The position numbers were made by a program, and so were the translations under genes. This document shows positions 46,169 to 54,810 of a DNA stretch of 64,000 bases, one piece after another. The stretch covers positions 949,277 through 1,013,276 of the forward strand of contig NC_007776.1 in assembly GCF_000013225.1 (NCBI RefSeq), in the 5' to 3' direction. How positions within the stretch are numbered: the stretch's first letter is position 1; each line of letters begins with the position of its first letter. The stretch is from Synechococcus sp. JA-2-3B'a(2-13) (lineage in GTDB: Bacteria; Cyanobacteriota; Cyanobacteriia; Thermostichales; Thermostichaceae). The notes beneath the pieces are model-generated. The model was given only the letters and a program-made list of their open reading frames with translations, searched no databases and had not been told where the DNA came from.

Positions 46169-47119
46169 ATGTCGCGCGATCTCTATCCCCCCATCGAGCC
46201 CTACGATCAAGGCTTTCTGGCGGTTTCCTCCCTCCACACCCTGTACTACGAGCAGTGCGGCAACCCGGCAGGCAAGCCGGTGGTGTTTTTGCACGGGGGG
46301 CCTGGAGGCGGGATCGATCCCATCTACCGGCAGTATTTCGATCCCAGCCGCTGGCGGGTGGTGCTGTTCGATCAGCGGGGCTGCGGGAAAAGTCGCCCCT
46401 ATGCCGAGCTGCGGGAGAACACCACCTGGGATCTGGTGGCGGATATCGAGAAGTTGCGCCAGCATCTGGGCATTGATCGCTGGTTTGTGTTCGGGGGCAG
46501 CTGGGGCAGTGCCCTTGCCCTGGCCTATGGGCAAACCCACCCCCAATCCTGCCTAGGGTTTGTCTTGCGGGGCATTTTTCTCTTGCGCCCTTTTGAGCTC
46601 CGCTGGTTTTACCAGTCGGGGGCCAGCTACTTTTTCCCCGATGCTTGGGAACATTACCTGGAGCCGATCCCTCCCGAAGAGCGGGATGACCTGCTGGCAG
46701 CCTACCACCGCCGCCTAAACGACCCAGATCCCCAGGTACGGCTGAGGGCAGCTCGCGCCTGGTCCGTCTGGGAGGCCAGCACCAGCAAGTTGATCCCCAG
46801 CCCAGAGCTCATCGAGCGCTTTGGTCGAGGAGAGTTTGCCGAGGCCTTTGCCCGCATTGAGTGCCATTACTTTGTCCACGGCGGTTTTTTGGATCCGGAG
46901 GATCAGCTCCTCAGGGGGGTGGGGCGGCTGCGCCATCTGCCGGCGGTGATCGTCCAGGGACGTTACGACGTGGTGTGCCCTCCCATTTCTGCCTGGGAAC
47001 TGCATCAGGCTTGGCCAGAAGCAGAGTTTCGGATGATCCCCGATGCCGGACATTCCATCACTGAACCCGGAATCCGCACCGCCCTCCTGGAAGCCACCGA
47101 TCGCTTTGCCGGTTTGTGA
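46169..47119 (+). CDS. pip: Prolyl iminopeptidase
   Basis: An alpha/beta-hydrolase that removes N-terminal proline from peptides. HGGPGGGIDP forms the oxyanion hole, GGSWGSALALAYGQTHP carries the nucleophilic serine, VQGRYDVVCP the acid, and DAGHSITEP the histidine. The 316-residue length and the DQRGCGKSRP segment match the proline iminopeptidase family closely. It is on the same strand and 27 bases after the GH57 gene. Cytoplasmic location is likely, since no signal peptide is seen. Confidence 0.95.
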   Translation: MSRDLYPPIEPYDQGFLAVSSLHTLYYEQCGNPAGKPVVFLHGGPGGGIDPIYRQYFDPSRWRVVLFDQRGCGKSRPYAELRENTTWDLVADIEKLRQHLGIDRWFVFGGSWGSALALAYGQTHPQSCLGFVLRGIFLLRPFELRWFYQSGASYFFPDAWEHYLEPIPPEERDDLLAAYHRRLNDPDPQVRLRAARAWSVWEASTSKLIPSPELIERFGRGEFAEAFARIECHYFVHGGFLDPEDQLLRGVGRLRHLPAVIVQGRYDVVCPPISAWELHQAWPEAEFRMIPDAGHSITEPGIRTALLEATDRFAGL

Positions 47120-47359
47120 GCCCCGCCGAGCCAACCCAGTGCTGCCAGGGATCCCAAGACCTTGAAGAATTGCTACAGGAAGGCCGGCAAAACCTTGGGA
47201 TCCAGCCCAGAAGCACGGCCAAGCCTATCGACAGTTGGCGATTTTGGGTTTATCACTGAGGGAGGGGCGGTGCAAGCTGCCCACACCTGGCTGGTGCATC
47301 CACCCAAGTGCTTCGCGGATTCAAGCTCATTTCTACTTCACCGTTTCCAGGGTCGAACC

Positions 47360-47899
47360 ATGCAGAAACCAACCCATCTGTTCAAGCTTGCCCTAGCCCT
47401 GCCCATCTCCTTCTTGCTGGCAGATGCAGTTGTGGCCTACCCCTGCGACTCGGTTGGGGGTGAAGCTTACAACCACCACGGCTCCACGGTTCAGGTCAGC
47501 AGCGACGCCAACAGCTTCGGGGTTCAGTGGTCGCCTGCCTCCTATGCTGTCGGCAACGGCTTCATTGGAGTTGCCATTGAAACGGTGAACGGCGAGCAAG
47601 CCCAGAGCGCCATCAGCCGTCGTCTGTTCGGCCCCGCACTTCGAGTTCAGGGGGTGCAGGTGGTCGGCTTGCTCCAGGATGGTCCTGCTCAACGAGCCGG
47701 TCTGGCCCAGGGCGATATTTTGATTGGAGTGGATGGGCAGCGGGTCACCTCCGTGCAACATGTGCAGCAGATCATCCAAAATACCCCGGTAGGCCAATCG
47801 GTGCCGATTACCTTCCGCCGTGGTGAGCAGGTGCTGTCAACGGTGGTTGTGGTGGGGGATGGCCGGGTGTTGCGCCCCTTGATGCTGCAGCAGCAGTGA
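47360..47899 (+). CDS. Exported PDZ-domain protein without protease domain
   Basis: A secreted protein of 179 residues. A signal peptide (LFKLALALPISFLLADAVVA) is followed by a short spacer and a single PDZ domain (GVQVVGLLQDGPAQRAGLAQGDILIGVDG to the VVVVGDGR strand). The spacer contains FGVQWSPASYAVGNGFIGVAI. No catalytic serine-protease domain precedes the PDZ, unlike HtrA/Deg proteins. It may be a substrate-tethering or adaptor protein in the periplasm. The ATG at 47360 is used; the frame starts earlier (47162) but those residues are unlike a protein. Confidence 0.75.
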   Translation: MQKPTHLFKLALALPISFLLADAVVAYPCDSVGGEAYNHHGSTVQVSSDANSFGVQWSPASYAVGNGFIGVAIETVNGEQAQSAISRRLFGPALRVQGVQVVGLLQDGPAQRAGLAQGDILIGVDGQRVTSVQHVQQIIQNTPVGQSVPITFRRGEQVLSTVVVVGDGRVLRPLMLQQQ

Positions 47900-47930
47900 G
47901 CCTTGTCGGGATCCCTACCCGGAGCTCTCT

Positions 47931-48239
47931 GTGAATGCCAATTGGAGTTCGGGATGGGCTGTCTGGGCAGTTTGCGGCCTCAACGGCTTGCTGTTTTTGG
48001 CCCTGGTTGCTCTCATTCCTGTCATTTTGAAGCTGCGCTCGGCTCTTGGGGTCACAGAGCAGGCCATGGCCGATTGGCGAGAAGCAGCTCAACAGGCCTT
48101 GGCTCCCACTCCCGCTGAGTTGCTGCGTCTGCGGGATCGTCTGCGCGAGAATCGCCATACCCTTGCCCGCTGGCAACGTCGTTTGCAGTTCTGGCAAGGG
48201 ATCCGCAGGGTGGCCGTTTGGCTGCGGCGCAGGCTTTGA
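47931..48239 (+). CDS. Small membrane protein with coiled-coil tail (102 aa)
   Basis: Begins with a GTG. One transmembrane helix (NGLLFLALVALIPVILKL) is followed by an amphipathic, Arg-rich helix (PAELLRLRDRLRENRHTLARW) and a basic tail. It sits 31 bases after the PDZ gene and 10 bases before hyuB, on the same strand. It may be cotranscribed with both. No family is recognised. Confidence 0.6.
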   Translation: MNANWSSGWAVWAVCGLNGLLFLALVALIPVILKLRSALGVTEQAMADWREAAQQALAPTPAELLRLRDRLRENRHTLARWQRRLQFWQGIRRVAVWLRRRL

Positions 48240-48249
48240 TTGGAGAGGT

Positions 48250-49845
48250 ATGGATAGCAACCGTCCTGTCTCCAACCCCATCCGGTTGCAGGTCATGGCC
48301 AACGCTCTGGCGGGGATTGCCGAAGAGATGGGGGCGCGCCTCATCCGCGGTTCATACTCGGCCAACATCAAGGAACGGCGGGATTGCTCCACAGCTCTGT
48401 TTGACGCGCAAGGGGCCTGTATTGCCCAGGCAGCCCACATCCCGGTACATCTGGGAGCCCTCTCGGAGGCGGTGCGGGCGGTGGTGGCAGCCGACCCCTG
48501 CCCCGGAGATGTGTTTCTCCTCAACGATCCCTACCAGGGGGGATCCCATCTGCCGGACGTTACGGTGGTCGCGGCCATTCCCGGCTGGAGGGATCCCGAC
48601 CGGATTTGCGCCTATGCTGTGAACCGTGCTCATCACGCTGATATTGGAGGGATGCGCCCTGGCTCCATGCCCGCCGACTCCACAGAACTTTGGCAAGAGG
48701 GGCTGGTGATCCCGCCGGTACGGCTGGCTGGGCTCTCTCTAGAAGGAGAGTTGTACTGGCAGGAGGATCTGCTGCGCCTAATCCTGGCCAATGTGCGCAA
48801 TGCCGAGCAGCGGCGGGGGGATCTGCAGGCCCAGGTGGGGGCCAGCGCAGTGGGGATGAGCCGGTTTCGGGAGTTGCTGGCCCGCTTTGGAGAAGAGGAA
48901 GCTTGGCAGTTGATCGCAGGGGTCATCGAGTACAGCCGCCGGCGGATGCGGGCGCAAATTCAGGCTCTGCCCGATGGGATCTACACGGCTGAGGATTGGT
49001 TGGAGGGCTACGGGGATCCGCCCGCGCCCCTTGAGATTCGGGTGCAGGTGGAAGTAGAGGGCGAGAAGCTGCGGGTGGACTTCACCGGCACTGCTCCGGC
49101 CATGGCGGGAAACCTGAACGCGCCCCTGGCCGTCACCCGCTCGGCGGTGTTGTTTGCCCTGCGCTGTCTGTTGGATCCCACGGCCCCCAGCAATGTCGGC
49201 TTGGAGGATCCCATCGAGATCGTGGCGCCGCCCGGCTGCTTGGTGAATGCCCAGTTTCCGGCAGCAGTGGTGGCGGGCAATGTGGAAACCTCGCAGCGCA
49301 TTGCCGATGTGGTGTTCAAAGCTCTGGCTCCCGTGGCCGGATTGCGGAGCATCGCTCAGGGGCAGGGCACCATGAACAACTGTGTGCTGGGCAACCGCCA
49401 CTTCACCTACTACGAAACCCTGGGAGGTGGTCAGGGGGCCAGCCGGCAACGACCGGGTTTGGACGGAGTGCATGTGGGCATGAGCAATACCCTCAACACC
49501 CCCATCGAGGCTCTGGAGCTGGAGTATCCCCTGCGGGTACTGCGCTACGAGCTACGCCAGGATTCCGGCGGCCATGGCCAACAGCGGGGCGGCTGGGGGC
49601 TAATCCGCTCCATCCAGACTTTGCAGGATTGCACCCTCTCCCTGCTCACCGAGCGGCGCCATTATGCCCCCCAAGGAGAACAGGGGGGTGGGCCAGGCCA
49701 GGTGGGGATCAACCTCCTCAACGGGGATCCCCTACCCGGCAAAATCAGCCGCTCCCTAAAAGCCGGCGACGTGATCACCCTCTACACGCCGGGCGGCGGG
49801 GCTTGGGGCTCAAACGAGGATGAGCAGGCTCCCGAACCCAGGTAG
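48250..49845 (+). CDS. hyuB: Hydantoinase B/oxoprolinase-family protein
   Basis: A 531-residue HyuB-type subunit. In this family HyuA and HyuB hydrolyse 5-oxoproline or hydantoins using ATP. Conserved blocks are IKERRDCSTALFD, DVFLLNDPYQGGSHLPDVTVVA, NRAHHADIGGMRPGSMPADS, and GTMNNCVLGN. GAGAGG lies just before the ATG at 48250. No hyuA is present nearby, so either the partner is encoded elsewhere or the protein works alone. Its last 64 bases overlap the convergent thioredoxin-like gene. Confidence 0.9.
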   Translation: MDSNRPVSNPIRLQVMANALAGIAEEMGARLIRGSYSANIKERRDCSTALFDAQGACIAQAAHIPVHLGALSEAVRAVVAADPCPGDVFLLNDPYQGGSHLPDVTVVAAIPGWRDPDRICAYAVNRAHHADIGGMRPGSMPADSTELWQEGLVIPPVRLAGLSLEGELYWQEDLLRLILANVRNAEQRRGDLQAQVGASAVGMSRFRELLARFGEEEAWQLIAGVIEYSRRRMRAQIQALPDGIYTAEDWLEGYGDPPAPLEIRVQVEVEGEKLRVDFTGTAPAMAGNLNAPLAVTRSAVLFALRCLLDPTAPSNVGLEDPIEIVAPPGCLVNAQFPAAVVAGNVETSQRIADVVFKALAPVAGLRSIAQGQGTMNNCVLGNRHFTYYETLGGGQGASRQRPGLDGVHVGMSNTLNTPIEALELEYPLRVLRYELRQDSGGHGQQRGGWGLIRSIQTLQDCTLSLLTERRHYAPQGEQGGGPGQVGINLLNGDPLPGKISRSLKAGDVITLYTPGGGAWGSNEDEQAPEPR

Positions 49846-50174
49846 CGCAGGTGGTCAAGAAACAACTGCTCGCAGCGGCGAAGCACCTCATCGCGGCTGG
49901 CGAAGTGCTCCAGCCTTTGCACTTCTTGACCTTTCTCAAACAAAATTAGGGTTGGCAAAGAGCGCACCCGATAGCGGCGCGGCAGCCAAAAATTGTCGTC
50001 TACATTCACCCGCAGTACTTTGACCGCTCCTCCCCACTCGGCTACGAGACGGTCGGTAATCGGCTGAATGAAGCGACACAGGCCACACCAAGGGGCGCCG
50101 AAATCCACCAAAACCAACCCGTCACTTGTCAAAAGTTCTTGATTAAAAGCATCTAAAGCAACTTGCAAGGCCAT
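49782..50174 (-). CDS. Thioredoxin-like protein with CGLC active site
   Basis: A thioredoxin-fold protein of 130 residues. It shows LVLVDFGAPWCGLCRFIQPI in place of the usual WCGPC, then the conserved VNVDDN and RSLPTLILFEKGQEV with the cis-proline. The replacement of proline by leucine between the cysteines should alter redox potential and specificity. The ATG at 50174 (MALQVALDAF) is chosen; two earlier starts exist at 50258 and 50204. The 3' end overlaps hyuB by 64 bases in the convergent orientation. Confidence 0.85.
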   Translation of the reverse strand: MALQVALDAFNQELLTSDGLVLVDFGAPWCGLCRFIQPITDRLVAEWGGAVKVLRVNVDDNFWLPRRYRVRSLPTLILFEKGQEVQRLEHFASRDEVLRRCEQLFLDHLRYLGSGACSSSFEPQAPPPGV

Positions 50175-50208
50175 CACTCCCAAACTAAAGAAGTTCTTTG
50201 GGATCATG

Positions 50209-50949
50209 CTACCAGGCAACTCGGCTGGCTGCAGAAACCATTTGGGGATGGAAAGCATAAAGAATCAATACAAAGCTGAATACCCCCAGATAGGCCCAGC
50301 GAAAAAACTCTTGGGGGCGCAGTTGCTGTCGCTTCTGCAGAATGGCCAAGCCGGGGATCACGGAGGTGCGCGCCTTGAGATCGCGGAAGGCCTGCCCGTA
50401 TTTCCGCTCCAGGCGGTGATCCCCGTGCCAAACCGCAAACAGGTGGTAGGCAATGAGCCCAAGCGAGGTCACCACCATAAAGCTGGAGCCAATCCAAAGG
50501 GTATGGGCTACACACCAGATCACCTGGCCCACCATTTGGGGATGACGGGTGATACGGATGATCCCGGTTTCAAACAGGTGGATCTCCGGCTTGCGAATGG
50601 CGGCGATCTCCAGCAAGTTGAAGGTGGCCGGATACAAAAAGAAAAAAGAGAGGGCAGACAAAAGAGCAACGGTGGTGCGAATGCCCGGGACGGCTTGGAG
50701 ATCCCAGAGAATCACCCCGTCGTAGCGGTGGTTGAAAAAATAGATGAGCAACAGCGGTGCCAAACTGAGGCTCACCAGAGCAAAGAAGATGCGGTACAGA
50801 CGGGATCCCAGCCGGCTTTCCCCCCAGGGTCGCAAGTAGGCCAGTCCGCTGTGAGCACAGGCAAATCCCAAGATTAGGGCCAGCACTGTCCAATGGGATC
50901 CGTACTGGCCCAGCTTCTGCAGAAAGTCGCTGAAGGGGGTGAACAGCAT
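50209..50949 (-). CDS. NnrU/Z-ISO-family membrane protein
   Basis: A 246-residue polytopic membrane protein. SGLAYLRPWGESRLGSRLYR, GIIRITRHPQMVGQVIWCVAH and WHGDHRLERKYG fit the NnrU family. Plant 15-cis-zeta-carotene isomerase (Z-ISO), a heme enzyme in carotenoid synthesis, belongs to this family, and the histidines in RHPQ and GDH fit metal binding. A carotenoid role is therefore plausible in a cyanobacterium but not proven. It is on the same strand as the thioredoxin-like gene, which starts about 35 bases after its stop. Confidence 0.75.
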   Translation of the reverse strand: MLFTPFSDFLQKLGQYGSHWTVLALILGFACAHSGLAYLRPWGESRLGSRLYRIFFALVSLSLAPLLLIYFFNHRYDGVILWDLQAVPGIRTTVALLSALSFFFLYPATFNLLEIAAIRKPEIHLFETGIIRITRHPQMVGQVIWCVAHTLWIGSSFMVVTSLGLIAYHLFAVWHGDHRLERKYGQAFRDLKARTSVIPGLAILQKRQQLRPQEFFRWAYLGVFSFVLILYAFHPQMVSAASRVAW

Positions 50950-51017
50950 CTTTTGGGTGACTCCTCTTCTGGTGTTGCTGTGGCTTATGCTTAAAAGTAA
51001 GTTACATTAGGTTCCCC

Positions 51018-51419
51018 ATGCTCAAAACTTTTTTTCTGCGTCTTGTCAGCCTGCTCCTATCTGTAGCCCTTTTGCTGGGCTCAGCGAGCTCAGTTGCTCA
51101 GGCTGCCCGTCTCACCGGCAAGTATTACGAAGACAGCATGACCCTGATCCAAACCCTACGCACCGTCCTTTCAGAAGGGGATCCCCTGATGAACCCGGAA
51201 GAGGCGCGAGCGGAAGCCATGCAAGCCATCCAGGAGTTTTCTGGGCGCTACCACGGCCATCGCTACGATAAGCTGCAGTCTTTTACCACTTTGCGCACGG
51301 TGTTTAACACGCTGGCCTCCCAGTACCGCACTTCCAACCGGCCTCTCAACCCCGAAAAGGTGGAGCGGGTGCTAATGCAACTGGATCGGGCCGAATTGGC
51401 CCTGCGCCGAGAAGGTTGA
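51018..51419 (+). CDS. psb27: Photosystem II assembly protein Psb27
   Basis: A lumenal factor that binds CP43 during photosystem II assembly and repair. After a signal peptide (RLVSLLLSVALLLGSASSVAQA) comes LTGKYYEDSMTLIQTLRTVL, then SFTTLRTVFNTLASQYRTS and the C-terminal VLMQLDRAELALRREG, which match the four-helix family. In many cyanobacteria Psb27 is a lipoprotein with a cysteine after the signal. Here no cysteine is present at the cleavage region, so it appears to be a free lumenal protein. No strong ribosome-binding site is seen before the ATG. Confidence 0.9.
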   Translation: MLKTFFLRLVSLLLSVALLLGSASSVAQAARLTGKYYEDSMTLIQTLRTVLSEGDPLMNPEEARAEAMQAIQEFSGRYHGHRYDKLQSFTTLRTVFNTLASQYRTSNRPLNPEKVERVLMQLDRAELALRREG

Positions 51420-51609
51420 GCTTTTTTTAGATTGGATCTCCCCGATCCAAATCACAGGCAAATCTCCTCGCTGTGGCCAAACTGTTCCCAGTCCCCGGAA
51501 GCCAGCATCTCCTCAGATGTCTTTTGTCAGATGTCTTTTGGAACCTGAAGGGGAAGAGTAAGGCTTTCTTGCTCATTTCGATTTTCGATTGAGGACTTGG
51601 GAGGTTGTG

Positions 51610-52113
51610 ATGGTCAAAAATCGTTGGGCTTTGATCCCGCTGCTGCTGATGGTTGGGGCTGTTGCTTCTCACCCAGCTTGGCTCCTGTCTCTCCCAGCCC
51701 AAGGACAGGTTGTTGGGGCTGTCGAGGAGGGATCCCCGGGCCCCTTTTTTGCAACGGATGGCCTGGCCCTGCGGGGCTATGACCCGGTGGCCTATTTCAT
51801 CGACGGCAAGCCGGTCAAGGGATCCCCAGCGTATGAATGGGAGTGGGGAGGGGTAACCTGGAGGTTTGCCAGCGCCGACAATCGAGAGCGGTTTCGCAAC
51901 AACCCAGAGCGCTTTGCCCCCCAGTACGGCGGGTTTTGTGCCTGGGCCGTGGCCCACAACTACCTTTACCCGGTGGATCCCTTTGCCTGGAAAATTGTTG
52001 ATGACAAGCTATACCTGAACGCCAACCAGCGGGTACAGCGTAACTGGGAGCGCGACATCCCCGGCTTGATCAAGAGGGCAGATGCCAACTGGCCAGCTTT
52101 GAGAAGCCGATAG
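51610..52113 (+). CDS. Exported YHS-domain protein
   Basis: A 167-residue protein with an N-terminal signal-like hydrophobic segment (WALIPLLLMVGAVASHPAWLL). The YHS domain follows: LALRGYDPVAYFIDGKPVKG, then WRFASADNRERFRNNPERFAPQYGGFCAWAVA and WKIVDDKLYLN. YHS domains are associated with metal binding; the exported types often have no known activity. The ATG at 51610 has GGGAGG just upstream and is preferred to the one at 51589. It stands alone between psb27 and the histidine kinase-like gene. Confidence 0.85.
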   Translation: MVKNRWALIPLLLMVGAVASHPAWLLSLPAQGQVVGAVEEGSPGPFFATDGLALRGYDPVAYFIDGKPVKGSPAYEWEWGGVTWRFASADNRERFRNNPERFAPQYGGFCAWAVAHNYLYPVDPFAWKIVDDKLYLNANQRVQRNWERDIPGLIKRADANWPALRSR

Positions 52114-52137
52114 GCCCAAGTCCCTCTGGCCTGGGGT

Positions 52138-52953
52138 TCAATGGGCGAGGCGCAGGGTCACCTTGATGCCAACTCGGTAGGGGCCGCTTTCGCAGAGTTC
52201 CAGCTGGCCTCCCATTTCTCTCAGGAGCCGCTCGCTTACCCGCCAGACAGCACAGCCCTCTGTTTGAATGGGCACATGGCATCGCCCCTCAAGGTTCCAC
52301 CCCAGGCACAGTCGCCCCTCTTCTTCTGCGGTGGGATAGGGGTGCAAAGCCATCGAACCGTAGCGTAGGGTGCGGATGCCCCAGCGACACACTCCCAGCA
52401 GCGCCTGCACCAAGCCGTGGGGATCCGCCCAAACGGTGAGGCTGTCGGGGAGAAGGGGCACCTCAGAGGCTGGGGCTGGTTGTAGAACCGGCCATTCGTA
52501 GCGAATGCCCTGATCCTGGGCCTGTAGGCGAGTTAGGCTGTACACATCCTGCAGGAGGGGGCGTAGTCGGGTCGGTTCCGGTCGCAGAGGTTGGATGGGC
52601 AGGTCATGGCGAGCCAGGCGGGTGTATTCCTCAAGCAGCTTGATCAGGCGCTCTACCGCCTCTTTGGCACTTTGAAGGTATTCCCGCTCCTCTTCGGGGG
52701 AATCACACAGATCTGACAGCACCAACTGCAGGGATCCCATCTGGCTGCTGAGGGGATTGCGCAGCTCATGGCCGATGCTGACGAGCAACTCTTGTTGAAA
52801 GGCCCGCATCACCTCAGAGCGTTCAAAAGCAAATTGCCAATCCACAGCCTCTTGCTTGTCGGCAGAGGCAGCCTGCTGTAAGGGTGGGTCGGGTTTGGCT
52901 GTAGGCGAAGGCTCCCTCAAGAAGTGCTCCTGGCGAAGGACAGGGGATCCCAT
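52138..52953 (-). CDS. Histidine kinase-like protein with degenerate ATPase domain
   Basis: A 271-residue soluble protein. The dimerisation/phospho-acceptor helix is clear (LLVSIGHELRNPLSSQMGSLQ, His in an H-box). The region after WADPHGLVQALLGV resembles an N-box, but the usual Asn and the glycine-rich G1 and G2 ATP-binding motifs are missing, while the domain ends in the common GGQLELCESGPYRVGIKVTLRL strands. It is probably not an active autokinase. It may be a phosphotransfer or dimerisation partner, or a degraded copy. No sensory domain and no adjacent regulator are present. Confidence 0.8.
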   Translation of the reverse strand: MGSPVLRQEHFLREPSPTAKPDPPLQQAASADKQEAVDWQFAFERSEVMRAFQQELLVSIGHELRNPLSSQMGSLQLVLSDLCDSPEEEREYLQSAKEAVERLIKLLEEYTRLARHDLPIQPLRPEPTRLRPLLQDVYSLTRLQAQDQGIRYEWPVLQPAPASEVPLLPDSLTVWADPHGLVQALLGVCRWGIRTLRYGSMALHPYPTAEEEGRLCLGWNLEGRCHVPIQTEGCAVWRVSERLLREMGGQLELCESGPYRVGIKVTLRLAH

Positions 52954-53040
52954 CCGTGCTCAGATCTCTGGGCTCGGAGCTTTAAGTTTTGGACAGTTCC
53001 GGCTCCGGCGATACCCCATCTTATGGGATCCTACCCTTTT

Positions 53041-53928
53041 CTATCCGACGAAGTGGGCGCTGACCACCCGTTCAACCCCGGCCAGATCTCGGTGAACTTG
53101 GATCTGCCGATAGCAGCTTCTAGCTTGCAACTGCTCCGCCACCCAAGGGGCTTGGCCTCGCATCACTTCCACCGCCCAAAAGGAGTTCGGGGCCAGGTAA
53201 TCCGGTGCTGCTTGAATCAACAGTCGCAAGTGGGCTAGGCCATCTTCTCCGCCATCCAGAGCCTGTCGCGGCTCGTGCAGTCGCACCTCTGGCATGAGCG
53301 AGGCCAGGTCGGCAGAGGGAATGTAGGGAGGGTTGGAAACCAGGCCGCGCAGCCGTCCTCGCCAGGGATCCAAAGGTACAAACCAGGATCCCAGCAGCAA
53401 GTTCACCCGCTCCTGCAGATGGTGGGCTACCACATTGTCTGCCGCAACAGCCAATGCCTCTGGGCTAGAATCCACGGCCAGAAGCCGCAACTGGGGGTGC
53501 TGATGGGCCAACGCAATGGCAATCGCTCCGCTGCCTGTACCCAGGTCGGCAAAACAGGATCCCGGCGGCAGAGGATTGGCCTGTAGCCAAAGGGAAGCCT
53601 GCTCCACCAGCAGCTCGGTCTCCGGGCGCGGGATCAGCACCGCCGGCGTCACCCGCAAGCTCAAGCCCGCCCACTCAACTTTGCCCAACAGGTACTGTAG
53701 GGGGATGCGCTCTTCCACCCTTTGCCGCCAAAGGGCCTGCACCTCCTCCAGGGGATCCCCCTCCCCAGCCGGAGCGCGACCCATCAGCCGCTCCAACGGC
53801 CCCCACCCCAGCCGTTCTTTGAGCAAAATGTCCACTTCCTCGGCAGGGATCCCAGCCGCTTTTGCCGCCCTCAGGGCTTGGGCACGCCACTCTGTTAACC
53901 GCTTCACCAGAGCAGACGGGGATCCCAT
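53041..53928 (-). CDS. prmC: Peptide chain release factor glutamine methyltransferase
   Basis: Methylates the glutamine of the GGQ motif in release factors. The N-terminal helical domain includes VEDILLKERLGW-like residues (here VDILLKERLGWGPLERL), and the SAM domain shows FADLGTGSGAIAIALA and the catalytic NPPY in LVSNPPYIPSADLA. A length of 295 residues is usual. It is downstream of tic22 on the same strand with a 12-base gap, so they may be cotranscribed. Confidence 0.94.
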   Translation of the reverse strand: MGSPSALVKRLTEWRAQALRAAKAAGIPAEEVDILLKERLGWGPLERLMGRAPAGEGDPLEEVQALWRQRVEERIPLQYLLGKVEWAGLSLRVTPAVLIPRPETELLVEQASLWLQANPLPPGSCFADLGTGSGAIAIALAHQHPQLRLLAVDSSPEALAVAADNVVAHHLQERVNLLLGSWFVPLDPWRGRLRGLVSNPPYIPSADLASLMPEVRLHEPRQALDGGEDGLAHLRLLIQAAPDYLAPNSFWAVEVMRGQAPWVAEQLQARSCYRQIQVHRDLAGVERVVSAHFVG

Positions 53929-53940
53929 CAGGGGCTTAGG

Positions 53941-54810
53941 TTAACGCTGAGGCTGGGGACTTGCAGAAGGATTGGCAGGCCGGGCCAGGGATTGGATATA
54001 CTCCAGCGCCGAGCGAGAGGGGATAAAAGCGATCTTCTGCACATCGGCCTGTGCGTCGGGAGCCAACATGCGCTCCACCACAATGGCCAGCGAGGTCACT
54101 TCAATCTGGGTCTTTCCAACTACATCCGGGTTCTGCGCTGCCGCTCGATCCAAAGCCCTCCGCAAATCGTTGCGGTCGAAGAAGAAGGGCACCACCTCAT
54201 GGCCATCCTGCTCGATGGTCAGCAGCCCCTCTCCGGAGCGGCCATAGAACAGAGGCACACCAATCGCTTCTGCAGGCACATCTTGACCGGTTTCCTTCAG
54301 CACCTGCTTGGCTGCTTCCACATCAGAAGCCCGAGGCACCACCTCAAAATACAGGTCACTATTCTTGGCGCGCTCCTCTTCCGATTTTTCGTAGGCATAC
54401 CCCAGCGAGAGAGGCACCACCCGGGCTTGACTGGCTATCTCGGGGTTGCTGGCTTTCACCTGCTCCAACACTTGCTGGGCCTGGGCCTGATCCAGCCAGA
54501 AGGAAACCACTTGGATGGTGCGGCCATCTCGCTCCACATTGGCGACAACGGGGGTGCCGTTCTGAGACACAATGGCAAAAACAGGCACCAGATTTAGCCG
54601 CTCCGCCACCTCTTGCCGGCTCATGGGGCCTGCGGCTGCCTGAGCCAGTAGGGCATTCTCCTGAGCCCAAACAGGAGTCACAGCCAAACCCCCCCAAGCT
54701 GTTCCGATCAGGATCCCGGCTACGCCGCCCACCTGAGCTGCACAGCGGCAGAGGGAGCGCACAGGCGATACTACATTACAACGCGTCATTCTCATCTCAA
54801 CTCCCGGCAT
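53941..54810 (-). CDS. tic22: Tic22-like protein
   Basis: A 289-residue exported protein. A signal segment (GGVAGILIGTAWGGLAVTPVWA) is followed by the Tic22 fold: VAERLNLVPVFAIVSQNGTPVVA, VVSFWLDQAQAQQVLEQVK and GVPLFYGRSGEGLLTIEQDGHEVVPFFFDRNDL. In cyanobacteria Tic22 is a periplasmic chaperone-like protein needed for outer-membrane biogenesis. Several in-frame starts lie close together at the N-terminus, so the exact start is uncertain. prmC follows on the same strand. Confidence 0.9.
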   Translation of the reverse strand: MPGVEMRMTRCNVVSPVRSLCRCAAQVGGVAGILIGTAWGGLAVTPVWAQENALLAQAAAGPMSRQEVAERLNLVPVFAIVSQNGTPVVANVERDGRTIQVVSFWLDQAQAQQVLEQVKASNPEIASQARVVPLSLGYAYEKSEEERAKNSDLYFEVVPRASDVEAAKQVLKETGQDVPAEAIGVPLFYGRSGEGLLTIEQDGHEVVPFFFDRNDLRRALDRAAAQNPDVVGKTQIEVTSLAIVVERMLAPDAQADVQKIAFIPSRSALEYIQSLARPANPSASPQPQR

